A program made the translations under genes and the position numbers. From positions 1 through 50,468 of the forward strand of contig CAMJCC010000003.1 of the NCBI GenBank assembly GCA_946404035.1: DNA of 50,468 nucleotides. Direction: 5' to 3'. Shown piece by piece: positions 15,409 to 25,599 of this stretch. The DNA is from an uncultured Clostridia bacterium. Lineage in GTDB: Bacteria; Bacillota; Clostridia; Oscillospirales; CAG-272. Each line of letters starts with the position of its first letter. The stretch's first letter is position 1. The notes beneath the pieces were generated by a model. The model had not been told where the DNA came from, ran no database searches, and saw nothing but the letters and a program-made list of their open reading frames with translations.

Positions 15409-16896
15409 TTACAGCAGGATGCAGATCAGCCCGCTCGACCCCTCGTTGATGATGCGTTCGAGCGTTTCGGCGAACCGCTCGCGCGCTTCTTCCGGCAGAT
15501 TGGTCAGTTTGGCGTGGATGCCCTCGCTCGTCAGATCGTAGAGCGATTTGCCGAACAGGTTGGTGTTCCAGACGGCGCCGGGATCGTCCTCCATCCCCGA
15601 GAGCAGGTATTTCACCAGTTCCTCGGACTGTTCCTCGGTCCCGACGACCGGGTTGATCTCGGTCTCCACGTCCGCGGAGATCAGGTGGATGGAGCGCGCC
15701 GCCGCGCGTAGCCGCACGCCGTAGCCGCCGCTCTGTTTGACGATCTTCGGGTCTTCCAACCGGAGTTCCGAGGCGTCGGGCAAAACGATCCCGTACCCCT
15801 TCGCCTCGCAGTCGCGGAACGCGGGCGCGACCCGGTCCCAATTCTCCCTTGCGCGGACAAGGTCGGTCAACTCGCGCAACAGGTCTCCCTCGTCGTTTAT
15901 TGCAAGCCCGGTCTTCTCCCGCAGCACGTCGAACCAGACCTCGGAGGGCAGCGCGACGTCGATCTTCGCGCGCCCCGTCCCCGCGTCCTGCTCCGCGACG
16001 GTCCAGGTCGCACCCTCCGCCCCGCCTGGCAAGCGCTCGGCAAACTCTTCAAGGCGTGCGAGGTCGCCCATCCGCACGGTCTCCTCGCTAATCTTTGCCA
16101 CTGCGTCGAACAGCGAATTTCGCAGGGGATGGTCGTCATCGAGCGCCGAGAGCCAGGCGGGGAGCCGGAAGCGGATCTCGGACGCCGAGAACTCTGAGAG
16201 CACAAGTCCGAGGACGTGCGACAGGTCCTCGCGGTCGAGTTTGGTGCAATCGACCAGCGCGACCGGCGCGTTGTACTTCTTTTCAAGGTCGTAGGCGAGT
16301 TTGACCGTCCGCTCGTTCGACGGCTCGGCGGAATTGAGGATGATGGCGTAGGGGCGGTTCCTGCCCGAAAGTTCCGCCGCCGCTGCCTCCTCCGCCGCGA
16401 CGTAGTTCTCCCGCGGGATCTCCCCGAAACTGCCGTCGCAGGTCACCAGCATACAGACGGTCGAGTGGTCCGAGATCACCTTGCGGGTCCCGACCTCCGC
16501 CGCCTCAGCAAATGGAAGCGGCTGCTCCGACCACGGGGTCGATACCATCCGGGGGACCCCGTTCTCCTCCATCCCGAGCACGTCGGAAACGGGGAAGCCC
16601 ACGCAATCGACCAGACGGACGTTCAGGCGCGTCACGCCGTCGGGCGTGATCCCGACCGCCTCGTCCGGGATGAATTTCGGTTCGGTCGTCATGACCGAGC
16701 GTCCGTTTCCCGCCTGCGGCAGACTGTCGAGGGTGCGGAGGCGGTCGCGCTCCTCGCGTATGTTCGGGAGGATCATTTCCTCCGCGAACCGGCGGACGAA
16801 GGTCGATTTTCCCGTCCGGACCGGTCCGACCACGCCGATATAGATATTTCCCCCCGTCCGTTCTGCGATATCCCGGTAGATGGTGTGCTGTCCCAT
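15409..16896 (-). CDS. spoIVA: stage IV sporulation protein A
   Basis: A 495-residue cytoskeletal ATPase that polymerises on the forespore surface and forms the basement layer for spore coat assembly. The start MGQHTIYRDIAERTGGNIYIG, the Walker A loop GPVRTGKST (about 24-32), LVDCVGFPV, and the C-terminal end SSGLICILL are all characteristic of SpoIVA, and the length matches the family (~490). The protein is expected in the mother cell under SigE control. No convincing SigE promoter was identified; GCATAGGAT on the minus strand near 16950 is a weak -10 candidate. The gene stands alone, as it often does. Its presence strongly suggests that the organism sporulates. Confidence 0.97.
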   Translation of the reverse strand: MGQHTIYRDIAERTGGNIYIGVVGPVRTGKSTFVRRFAEEMILPNIREERDRLRTLDSLPQAGNGRSVMTTEPKFIPDEAVGITPDGVTRLNVRLVDCVGFPVSDVLGMEENGVPRMVSTPWSEQPLPFAEAAEVGTRKVISDHSTVCMLVTCDGSFGEIPRENYVAAEEAAAAELSGRNRPYAIILNSAEPSNERTVKLAYDLEKKYNAPVALVDCTKLDREDLSHVLGLVLSEFSASEIRFRLPAWLSALDDDHPLRNSLFDAVAKISEETVRMGDLARLEEFAERLPGGAEGATWTVAEQDAGTGRAKIDVALPSEVWFDVLREKTGLAINDEGDLLRELTDLVRARENWDRVAPAFRDCEAKGYGIVLPDASELRLEDPKIVKQSGGYGVRLRAAARSIHLISADVETEINPVVGTEEQSEELVKYLLSGMEDDPGAVWNTNLFGKSLYDLTSEGIHAKLTNLPEEARERFAETLERIINEGSSGLICILL

Positions 16897-16998
16897 TGTT
16901 TTCCCCCTTCGGCTGACTTTGGTCCCGCGACTGTTTTTCGTCGTCTATCCTATGCAGAAAAACGGCGGGGTAGAACCTGCGTTTTTTCTCGCTTTCGC

Positions 16999-17027
16999 TT
17001 GACAGGACGGGAGAAAAAGGATATAAT
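16999..17027 (+). promoter_or_regulatory. consensus SigA promoter of the epimerase gene
   Basis: TTGACA (16999-17004), 17-nt spacer, TATAAT (17022-17027): an exact consensus. ATG 17069 follows a GGAGG site. Confidence 0.95.
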
Positions 17028-17068
17028 AGAAAAAAACGGGAGTTTTCCCGAAAACGGAGGAAAACCAA

Positions 17069-17884
17069 ATGAAGATCGGTGTTCAGGTCTATTCGGTGCG
17101 CGACGCCGCCGAAAAGGATTTCATCGGCACGATGAAAGAGATCAAAAAGATGGGGTACGACGGCGTTGAACTCGCCGGGGCGTACGGACTTTCGGCGGAG
17201 GAGATCCGTCGGGATCTTGCCGAGGTCGGACTGACCGCCATTTCGGCGCACGTTCCGATGGTCGATATGTACGGCAAACCCGAGGAGACCTTTGCGTTCT
17301 ATAAGACGATCGGCATCCCCTATATCGCCGTTCCCTATATGTCGAGCGAGTACAGACCCGGCACGGACCGTTTTCCCGAGACCATCGAGATGATCCGCGA
17401 GATCGCCAAGACCGCGAAGAAGAACGGGATGCAGCTCCTCTATCACAACCACGATTTCGAGTTCGTGAAGATCGACGGCAAATACGGACTTGACGTCCTC
17501 TACGACGCGATCCCCGCCGATCTGCTCCAGACCGAGCTCGACACCTGCTGGGTCAAGGTCGCGGGAGAGGATCCCGTCGCCTATATCACCAAGTACGCCG
17601 GGCGCGCCCCGATCGTCCACTTGAAGGACTTCTACAAGGAGGACAGCGCCACGCAGGACGAGATGTACGAGTTGATCGGCATCGCCAAGAAAGCGAAGCA
17701 GAGCTCCGCGTTCGAGTTCCGTCCGGTCGGTCACGGGATGCAGAAATTCCCGGGCATCATCGACGCGGCGGAGGCGGCGGGCAGCCAGTGGCTCATCGTC
17801 GAGCAGGACAGACCCAGTCTGGGTCTTACCTCGATGGAGTCGATCGACCTCTCGCGCAAGTATCTCCGTTCCATCGGTTACTGA
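17069..17884 (+). CDS. sugar phosphate isomerase/epimerase (TIM barrel)
   Basis: A 271-residue protein of the xylose-isomerase-like TIM-barrel / AP-endonuclease-2 fold. Signature stretches are MKIGVQVYSVRDAAEKDF at the N terminus, GYDGVELAGAYG, LLYHNHDFEF (about 124-133), ELDTCWVKVAGEDP, IVHLKDF and EFRPVGHG. The Glu/Asp/His/Glu residues in these places usually bind a divalent metal. Members isomerise or epimerise sugars, inositols or keto-acids, and substrate specificity cannot be read from sequence. It is monocistronic with a consensus promoter and a terminator, suggesting strong expression. It is related to, but distinct from, the two TIM-barrel proteins at 33787 and 34681. Confidence 0.88.
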   Translation: MKIGVQVYSVRDAAEKDFIGTMKEIKKMGYDGVELAGAYGLSAEEIRRDLAEVGLTAISAHVPMVDMYGKPEETFAFYKTIGIPYIAVPYMSSEYRPGTDRFPETIEMIREIAKTAKKNGMQLLYHNHDFEFVKIDGKYGLDVLYDAIPADLLQTELDTCWVKVAGEDPVAYITKYAGRAPIVHLKDFYKEDSATQDEMYELIGIAKKAKQSSAFEFRPVGHGMQKFPGIIDAAEAAGSQWLIVEQDRPSLGLTSMESIDLSRKYLRSIGY

Positions 17885-17898
17885 TCCGAAAAGAATTG

Positions 17899-17935
17899 CA
17901 AGCGTCCGCCCCACGGGGCGGGCGTTCGCTTTATC
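17899..17935 (+). terminator. terminator of the epimerase gene
   Basis: CCGCCCC (17906-17912) pairs with GGGGCGG (17915-17921), extended by further pairs, and is followed by CGCTTTAT. Confidence 0.75.
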
Positions 17936-17956
17936 AAAGAAAAATCGCCCAAACGA

Positions 17957-17992
17957 TTGCCAAATCTTTAAAAATAGAGTATAATATACTCA
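17957..17992 (+). promoter_or_regulatory. htpG promoter with palindrome over the -10
   Basis: TTGCCA (17957-17962), 17-nt spacer, TATAAT (17980-17985). The palindrome GAGTAT-AAT-ATACTC (17978-17992) covers the -10 box and could be an operator. It does not match the CIRCE consensus of HrcA. Confidence 0.8.
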
Positions 17993-18048
17993 AATAACGC
18001 GGGACGCGCTCCCGCGCACCAAGACAACAGGAAAGAAGATGATTATTC

Positions 18049-19911
18049 ATGCCTCAGGAAAACAACGCCCGGAAAGGCGGGATCTCGGTCGAAACGGAAC
18101 ATCTGTTCCCGATCATCAAGAAGTGGCTGTATTCGGAGAAAGAGATCTTTTTGCGCGAGCTGGTCTCCAACGCGGTCGACGCGGTGACAAAACTGAAGCG
18201 GCTCTCCTCGCTCGGCGAGTACGACGCGCCGGATGGAGAGACCTACCGGATCGACGTTTCCTTTGACAAAACGGCAAAGACCCTCTCGATCTCGGACAAC
18301 GGGATCGGGATGACCGAGGACGAACTGGACCGTTATATCTGCCGGGTCGCGCTCTCCGGGGCGCTTGAATTCGCCGAGAAATACGAGGGCAAGGGCGACG
18401 AGGGCGGAAACGGCATCATCGGGCATTTCGGGCTCGGGTTCTATTCCGCGTTCATGGTCTCGGACGAGGTCGAGGTCATCACCCGGTCCTACACCGGCGC
18501 GCCCGCCGCGCGACTGGTCTGCTCGGAGGACGGCGAATATACCGTCTGCACCGACGGGATCGAGCGCGGTCGCGGCACGACCGTCGTTCTGCACGTCAAT
18601 GCAGACGGCGAGGAGTTCCTCTCCGAATGGAAACTGCGCGAGGTGCTCAAAAAATACTGCGCCTTTATGCCGGTCGAGATCTACCTCACAGACGAGGAGA
18701 AAGCCGACGAGAAAAAAGAGGGCGAGGAACCGAAAGAACAGAAGCCCGAAAACGATATCCATCCCCTCTGGCAGAAGAGCGCCGCCGACTGCACCGAAGA
18801 GGAGTACAAGGAGTTCTACCAGAAGGTCTTTTCCGACTATCGGGAACCGCTCTTCCATCTGCACCTGAACGCCGACTATCCCCTCAATTTCAAGGGCATC
18901 CTGTTCTTCCCGAAACTGCGGGAGAACTACGAGAACCTGGAGGGAAAGATCAAACTCTACTACAACCAGGTCTTCGTCGCGGATAACATCAAAGAGGTCA
19001 TCCCCGAGTACCTGCTGATGCTCCGGGGCGTGCTGGATTGCCCCGAACTCCCCCTGAACGTCTCGCGCAGCTATCTGCAGAACAGCGCCTACGTTTCCAA
19101 GGTGTCGACCTATATCGTGAAAAAGGTCGCGGACAAACTCAACTCGATCTTCAAGGACGAGCGCGAAAAATACGAGAAACTGTGGGACGATCTGCGCACC
19201 TTCGTCGAGTACGCCTGCATCTCCGACCCGAAGTTTCTCGAGCGCGTGAGACCGTCGATCCTTTTGCCGCTTGAAAGCGGGAAGAAAGTGACCCTCTCGG
19301 AATACCTCGACGGCGCGAAAGAGAAGAACGCCGGGACTATCTACTATACGACCGACCCGGAACTCCAGGCGCAGTATATCGAGATGTACCGCTCGAGAGG
19401 GATCGAGATCGCCGTCCTGTCGGGTCCGCTCGACGTCCGCTTTGCCGAAACGCTGGAACAGAGCGCAAAGGACGAAGAGAAGATCAAGTTCCTGCGCGTT
19501 GACGCCGACCTTTCGGCGCTCGGCGGCGGGGAAGAGGAAGAGAACGAAAAACTCGCGGCGTACTTCACCGAGGCGGCGGGCGACGGGCTTAAACTGACCG
19601 TCAAGTGCCGTCGGCTCGGAGAGGAGGACGCGCCCGCCGTCCTGACGGTCTCGGAGGAGAGCCGCCGGATGGAAGATATGATGCGGATGTATATGCCCGA
19701 CACGCCCGCCTCCCCGAAAGAGGCGACCCTTGCCCTGAACCTCGCGTCGCCCCTGATCGGGAAACTTGCGGGAGAGGGCGACGAAAAGAGGGCGAAAGAG
19801 ATCGCCTCGTATCTCTTGATGCTGGCGATCCTCTCCAACCGTAAATTCACCGCCGAGGAGATGAAACGCTTCCAGAAAGACAGCGTTTCGCTCCTGAACG
19901 ACCTGCTTTGA
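18049..19911 (+). CDS. htpG: molecular chaperone HtpG (Hsp90 family)
   Basis: A 620-residue Hsp90 homologue, a normal bacterial length. N-terminal GHKL ATPase motifs are clear: LRELVSNAVDAVTKL, SDNGIGM, IGHFGLGFYSAFM and GRGTTVVLHV. The middle domain has YNQVFVADNIKEVIPEYL and LPLNVSRSYLQ, and the C-terminal dimerisation region ends at LLNDLL with no MEEVD, as in bacteria. A charged linker (about 216-240) is present. The ribosome site (AGGAAAG) is rather far from ATG 18049. The stop codon overlaps the TTG start of the following gene. Confidence 0.97.
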   Translation: MPQENNARKGGISVETEHLFPIIKKWLYSEKEIFLRELVSNAVDAVTKLKRLSSLGEYDAPDGETYRIDVSFDKTAKTLSISDNGIGMTEDELDRYICRVALSGALEFAEKYEGKGDEGGNGIIGHFGLGFYSAFMVSDEVEVITRSYTGAPAARLVCSEDGEYTVCTDGIERGRGTTVVLHVNADGEEFLSEWKLREVLKKYCAFMPVEIYLTDEEKADEKKEGEEPKEQKPENDIHPLWQKSAADCTEEEYKEFYQKVFSDYREPLFHLHLNADYPLNFKGILFFPKLRENYENLEGKIKLYYNQVFVADNIKEVIPEYLLMLRGVLDCPELPLNVSRSYLQNSAYVSKVSTYIVKKVADKLNSIFKDEREKYEKLWDDLRTFVEYACISDPKFLERVRPSILLPLESGKKVTLSEYLDGAKEKNAGTIYYTTDPELQAQYIEMYRSRGIEIAVLSGPLDVRFAETLEQSAKDEEKIKFLRVDADLSALGGGEEEENEKLAAYFTEAAGDGLKLTVKCRRLGEEDAPAVLTVSEESRRMEDMMRMYMPDTPASPKEATLALNLASPLIGKLAGEGDEKRAKEIASYLLMLAILSNRKFTAEEMKRFQKDSVSLLNDLL

Positions 19912-20759
19912 CGGCGCGGGATCCCGCCGCCGTCGTTGCCGCCAACGCCGGGGCGCTGAAACGCGAAGAGACCAAACGCGAGGCGGGCGAGCGTCTGCTC
20001 GGGCGCGACGCGGCGACCCTGCTCGTCCCGGACGTGAAGACCGCGTCCGGCGACCCCGCCGCCACGGCGGAGGCGTTGTTTCGCGCGGGACAAACGGCAG
20101 GGCGCGACCTGACCGGTACGGTTTCCCGCGCCGCGTTCGTCCGTACCCTGCTTGAAAAGGCGGAGATCACCGAGACCGATCTGTTTCCCGTCCTTTCGGC
20201 TGTCGACCCCGTCCGCGTGGTCTACGCGCGCGCCGGGGCAGCGGATCGCGCCTACCGGCTCATAGCGGGATTGTTTTCCGATCTGCGCGTCGGGTACGCC
20301 GAGACCAACCGGGACGCCGCCGAGGGGGTCGAGAGCGGGGACGCGGATCTGTTGCTCTTGCCCTACGCCGACGCGGCGGGGAACCCGGTCTTATCGACCG
20401 AGGCGCTCGCCGACACGTACGGGCTGTATCTTTCCGCGCTCGCGCGCGTCAAGGTCGGCGACGGTCTGGTCTACGGGCTCTTCGGGCGGGCGATCCTGCC
20501 CGGCGTTTCGGGACGCGTGACCGTTCATCTGTCAATGCCGACCCCGGACGCCGAAACGCTTGCGGGGATCTACGATTTCGCCCGTCTGACGGGGCTTTCC
20601 CCCGACGGCGCGGCGTTCCCGTCCGGCGGACGGCGGGCGGACTTCGCCCTGTCCGGCAGCAAAACCGACTGTCTTTTTGCCGCTCTTTATTGTCTTGCTT
20701 TCTGTCCCGGGTGCGAACTCCGGGGTTGGAGAGCCGCTCAGCCGCTCTCCGAACGCTGA
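19908..20759 (+). CDS. prephenate-dehydratase-like protein of unknown function
   Basis: A 283-residue protein that starts at TTG 19908, overlapping the htpG stop (TTGA), which argues for translational coupling. Residues about 102-190 follow the pattern of a prephenate dehydratase domain: RVVYARAGAADRAY at the position of the VAYLGPxGTFS start, a FSDLRVGYAETNRDAAEGV stretch, then ESGDADLLLLPYADAAGNPV in place of the ExGxADxGVxPIENS segment. The catalytic TRF motif of true dehydratases is not seen, and the C-terminal part (to 283) does not look like an ACT domain. The N-terminal ~95 residues are helical and unassigned. It is best regarded as a diverged, probably non-catalytic relative (inference). 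Confidence 0.6.
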   Translation: MTARDPAAVVAANAGALKREETKREAGERLLGRDAATLLVPDVKTASGDPAATAEALFRAGQTAGRDLTGTVSRAAFVRTLLEKAEITETDLFPVLSAVDPVRVVYARAGAADRAYRLIAGLFSDLRVGYAETNRDAAEGVESGDADLLLLPYADAAGNPVLSTEALADTYGLYLSALARVKVGDGLVYGLFGRAILPGVSGRVTVHLSMPTPDAETLAGIYDFARLTGLSPDGAAFPSGGRRADFALSGSKTDCLFAALYCLAFCPGCELRGWRAAQPLSER

Positions 20760-20786
20760 AATACCTTTCCGAAAGGGGAAAAACAA

Positions 20787-21050
20787 ATGCTGAAACGCTA
20801 TTCCTACACGACCCACGGGACCTGCTCCCGCCAGATCGACGTCACGCTTGACGGCGACGTGATCGAGGAGGTCGTTTTTCACCGCGGGTGTATGGGAAAT
20901 ACGCAGGGCGTCGCCGCCCTGGTCAAGGGAATGAAGGCGGAGGAGGCGATCCGCCGCCTCTCGGGCATCGACTGCGGCGGCAAGGGGACCTCCTGCCCCG
21001 ATCAACTCGCCCGCGCTCTCTCCGAAATGCTGAACGGCGCAGGGGAATGA
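20787..21050 (+). CDS. TSCPD domain protein (TIGR03905-type)
   Basis: An 87-residue protein with the family signature GTSCPDQLARAL near the C terminus and YTTHGTCSRQIDVTLDGDVI at the N terminus. TSCPD domains are found alone and at the C terminus of class II ribonucleotide reductases. The four cysteines (in GTCSR, RGCMG, IDCGG and TSCPD) suggest metal binding. The function of the stand-alone form is not established. The ribosome site GAAAGGGG is close to ATG 20787. It lies between the dehydratase-like gene and lepA in the same direction. Confidence 0.88.
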   Translation: MLKRYSYTTHGTCSRQIDVTLDGDVIEEVVFHRGCMGNTQGVAALVKGMKAEEAIRRLSGIDCGGKGTSCPDQLARALSEMLNGAGE

Positions 21051-21091
21051 TCCCGACGGCCGCACTACTCTGACGAAGGGGACCGAATACC

Positions 21092-22898
<1,807 letters not shown>

Positions 22899-22906
<8 letters not shown>

Positions 22907-24020
22907 GGGGATCGGCGTCTATCTGCACGTCCCGTTCTGCCTCTCCAAGTGCCCCTACTGCGATTTCTGCTCGTTTCCGGGTTCACGCGAAGAGGACAGG
23001 GAACGCTACGTCGGGGCGGTTTTGCGCGAGATCGCGGAGCGCGAATTCCCGCGCCGGAGCGTAACGTCGGTCTTCTTCGGCGGCGGAACGCCGTCGCTGC
23101 TCTCGACGGCACAGTTCGACGCCCTGCTCTCCGCCCTTTCGTCGCGTTTTTCGATCGAGAGGGACGCGGAGATCACCTTTGAGATGAACCCCGCGACGGC
23201 GGACCGGGACAAGCTGCGCGCGCTCCGTTCGCTCGGTTTCAACCGGGTCAGCATCGGGTGCCAGTCGACCTCCGACGCGGAACTTGCGGCGCTCGGACGG
23301 GCGCACACGGCAGAGGGGTTCTTCGACGCCTACCGGGACGCCGTCGCGGCGGGCTTTTCCAACCTCAACGTCGACCTGATGTACGGCATCCCGCGCCAGA
23401 CGGCGAACTCGTTTGCAAAAACGCTCTCGGACGTCCTTTCGCTCGGTCCGACGCATATCTCCGCCTACGGGCTGATCGTCGAGGAGGGGACCCCGTTCTT
23501 TACCCGGCGTGATACCCTCGGGCTGCCCGGGGAGGACGCTGAGGCGGATCTGTACGCCCTCGCGTCCGAAACGCTCCGTAACGCCGGATACCGGCACTAC
23601 GAGATCTCGAACTACGCGCGCCCCGGCTACGAGTGCCGCCACAACCTGCTGTATTGGCGGCAGGGCGAATACGCGGCGTACGGTCTCTCCGCGTCCTCGC
23701 ACTTCGCCGGCGTCCGGGAGACCAACACCCGCGACCTCTCGGCTTACCTCGCCGCCCCCGCGGCGGCGGTCTCGGAAAGAACGGTCATAAACGGCGCCGA
23801 CGCCGAATATGAATATATCATGCTGGCGCTCCGGCTCTCGGAGGGGATCGACGAAGCCGATTTCCGACGGCGCTTCGGGCATCCATTCCGTGAGACCTAC
23901 GCCGACAAACTGGCGCCGTATATCGCGCGCGGACTGCTCGCGGCGGGAGACGACCGCACGGCTCTGACCGACGGGGGATTGTATCTCAGTTCGGCTCTGC
24001 TCCGGGATCTTCTTCCTTGA
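22899..24020 (+). CDS. hemW: radical SAM heme chaperone HemW
   Basis: A 373-residue radical SAM protein. ATG 22899 overlaps the lepA end by 8 nt. The cluster motif [14 protein letters not shown] contains C14, C18 and C21 (CxxxCxxC). [14 protein letters not shown] and [10 protein letters not shown] are typical of the HemN/HemW group. HemW proteins lack the extra features of coproporphyrinogen dehydrogenase and insert heme into apoproteins. No heme biosynthesis genes lie in the window, so its actual client is unclear. Its place directly after lepA is the classical Firmicutes order and supports the name. Confidence 0.95.
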
Positions 24021-24040
24021 CGGGAAAACGCTTCTCCCCC

Positions 24041-24069
24041 TTGACAGAACGGGCAAAAAATGATAGAAT
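24041..24069 (+). promoter_or_regulatory. SigA promoter for the DUF1292 gene
   Basis: TTGACA (24041-24046), 17-nt spacer, TAGAAT (24064-24069). ATG 24112 follows AAAGGAG. Confidence 0.9.
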
Positions 24070-24111
24070 AAAACCGAGGGAACAAAGCAAAACTATAAAG
24101 GAGAAAACACG

Positions 24112-24429
24112 ATGGCAGACCTGGAAAACAACCTCCCCGAAGAGGAGGAAGAGGTGGACGTCTTCACCCTGACCGACGAGGAGGGCAACGAGGAGCAGTT
24201 TGAGATCCTCGGCTCGATCGAACTGGACGGCAAGGTGTACTACGCCATGACGAGCGTCGAGGAGAAGAACGACGAGTACGTCATCCTCCGGCTCGAGGGC
24301 GAGGACGGCGACGACGTGACGCTGGTGACGGTCGACGACGACGATGAATTCGACCGCGTTGCCGACGAATTCGAGGATAAACTTTTCGGCGAGATCGACT
24401 ACGACGAAAACGCGTCCGAGGATAAGTAA
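24112..24429 (+). CDS. DUF1292 protein (YrzB-like), very acidic
   Basis: A 105-residue, strongly acidic protein. The core DVFTLTDEEGNEEQFEILGS, followed by VYYAMTSVEE and YVILRLEGEDG and then a helix (EFDRVADEFEDKLFGEID), is the DUF1292/YrzB pattern. Its function is unknown in any organism I know of; B. subtilis yrzB lies beside yrrK and udk-type genes. Here it is on its own promoter with a structured RNA downstream, and no terminator separates the two, so the transcript may run into the RNA. Confidence 0.9.
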   Translation: MADLENNLPEEEEEVDVFTLTDEEGNEEQFEILGSIELDGKVYYAMTSVEEKNDEYVILRLEGEDGDDVTLVTVDDDDEFDRVADEFEDKLFGEIDYDENASEDK

Positions 24430-24435
24430 GTTTTT

Positions 24436-24645
24436 TTAAACCTGCTTGGTTAGTGATAGACCGGAGTTTGGACCTACAATTCTTTTATGGGAGCCCGGCT
24501 TACCCTGATGGGATGCAGACCTCCCGGCGGGAGCCGACTTGTTCCGCTGCCCGCACGGACGCTGGGAGCAACAAAGTCAGGGACGAAGGCATCCACCCTG
24601 TACTGACAGGGTCAGAATTTCCGGCTACACGGCCCGGCGGGGAAT
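24436..24645 (+). ncRNA. ssrS: probable 6S RNA (SsrS-like)
   Basis: The ~230-nt region has no coding potential and folds into a long closed rod. CCTGC (24441-24445) pairs with GCGGG (24637-24641), CCGGA (24461-24465) with TCCGG (24620-24624), GGGATGC (~24509-24515) with GCATCC (~24590-24595), and there are local hairpins CTCCCGGCGGGAG and ACCCTG-N6-CAGGGT. The 5' text TTGGTTAGTGATAGACC...GAGTTTGGACCTACAATTC resembles Firmicutes 6S RNAs (B. subtilis 6S-1 has a similar GUUAGU...ACACCUAAGUUU...GACC beginning). A rod with an internal open region fits 6S, which sequesters SigA RNA polymerase. No dedicated promoter was clear. The identity comes from remembered similarity and was not tested against a covariance model. 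Confidence 0.6.
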
Positions 24646-24647
24646 TT

Positions 24648-24672
24648 ACGCCCCGTCTGAAAGACGGGGCGT
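24648..24672 (+). terminator. hairpin at the 3' end of the structured RNA
   Basis: ACGCCCCGTC (24648-24657), loop TGAAA, GACGGGGCGT (24663-24672). No T-run follows, so it may be a 3'-end stabiliser rather than a textbook terminator. Confidence 0.6.
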
Positions 24673-24701
24673 AACGTTATCCGTTTGGAAATTATGCGGA
24701 C

Positions 24702-24733
24702 AAAAAAAGACGGAGGAAACTCCGTCTTTTTTT
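24702..24733. terminator. bidirectional terminator between the RNA and yitT
   Basis: AAAAAAAGACGGA (24702-24714), short loop, TCCGTCTTTTTTT (24721-24733). It serves both the plus-strand RNA and the minus-strand YitT gene, whose stop codon lies inside it. Confidence 0.9.
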
Positions 24734-25595
24734 ATACGCTGCGGAAACCGCGGCCGACGATCTCGCTGGAGTTCAGGATGATGACGAACGCCTTGGGGTC
24801 GATCTCCCGGACCGCGCGGCGGAGCCGGATGCCCTCGATCCGTCGGCAGACCGTCACGAGCGTGGGCTTGGTTTCCTGCGAATAACCGCCTGTCGCGTCG
24901 AGAATGGTGGTCGTGTGACCCATCTTCTCGATGATGTGTCGGTTGATCTCGTCGGGTTTTTCGGTCACGATGAGAAAGCACTTGCAGACCGAAAGCGACT
25001 CGATCACGCTGTCGACCAAAAACGCCTTGGCAAACAGACCGAGGAGAGAGAACAGCCCCGCCGTCACCCCGAAAACGAAGAAGGACGAGCACGCGATGAG
25101 GAGATCGGTGCAGAGCAGGGCTTTTCCGGTATCGAGCCGCGTGTACTTTTTTAAGATCAGCGCGACGATATCGGTCCCACCGGAGGAGGCGTTCACGTAG
25201 AACAGGATCGACGATCCGATCGAGGTGAGCAGGATCGCGTAGACCAGTTCGAGGAACGGCTGCGACGTGATCGGCTGATCGAGCGGGATCCACTTTTCCA
25301 GCCCCAGCGTTTCGAGCGAGAAGAGCAGACTGCAAAAGACCGTGCGGACGCTGAAACTCTTTCCGACGGCGAAATAGCCGACCACGAGCAAAAGGACGTT
25401 GATCGCCGTGATCAGCGTGCCGGGGGTCACGTAGGCGTTCGGGATGGCTTTGCCGAGGACGGTCGAGATACCGCTCACCCCGCCGGTCGAAAAGCCGTTC
25501 GGGATCTTGAAAAAGTACACGCCGACGGCAATCATGGACGAACCGATGACCATCAGAAGAAAACGGAGCAGGAGTTTCCCTTTAGCGGTTTTCAT
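24732..25595 (-). CDS. YitT family membrane protein (second copy)
   Basis: A 287-residue membrane protein with about five or six TM helices in the first ~200 residues (signature GGVSGISTVLG, SSGGTDIVALILKKY) and a cytoplasmic YitT C-terminal domain (DUF2179, about 200-285; FLIVTEKPDEINRHIIEKMGHTTTILDATGGYS). The function of the family is not settled; it is assumed to be a transporter or regulator. The gene starts 4 nt after the stop of the paralogue at 25600, so the two are co-transcribed. Confidence 0.93.
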   Translation of the reverse strand: MKTAKGKLLLRFLLMVIGSSMIAVGVYFFKIPNGFSTGGVSGISTVLGKAIPNAYVTPGTLITAINVLLLVVGYFAVGKSFSVRTVFCSLLFSLETLGLEKWIPLDQPITSQPFLELVYAILLTSIGSSILFYVNASSGGTDIVALILKKYTRLDTGKALLCTDLLIACSSFFVFGVTAGLFSLLGLFAKAFLVDSVIESLSVCKCFLIVTEKPDEINRHIIEKMGHTTTILDATGGYSQETKPTLVTVCRRIEGIRLRRAVREIDPKAFVIILNSSEIVGRGFRSV

Positions 25596-25599
25596 AGCG

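Noticed and set aside
16930..16970. SigE promoter for spoIVA
   Set aside because: GCATAGGAT is similar to a SigE -10, but no suitable -35 lies at the proper distance, so it is not listed as a feature.
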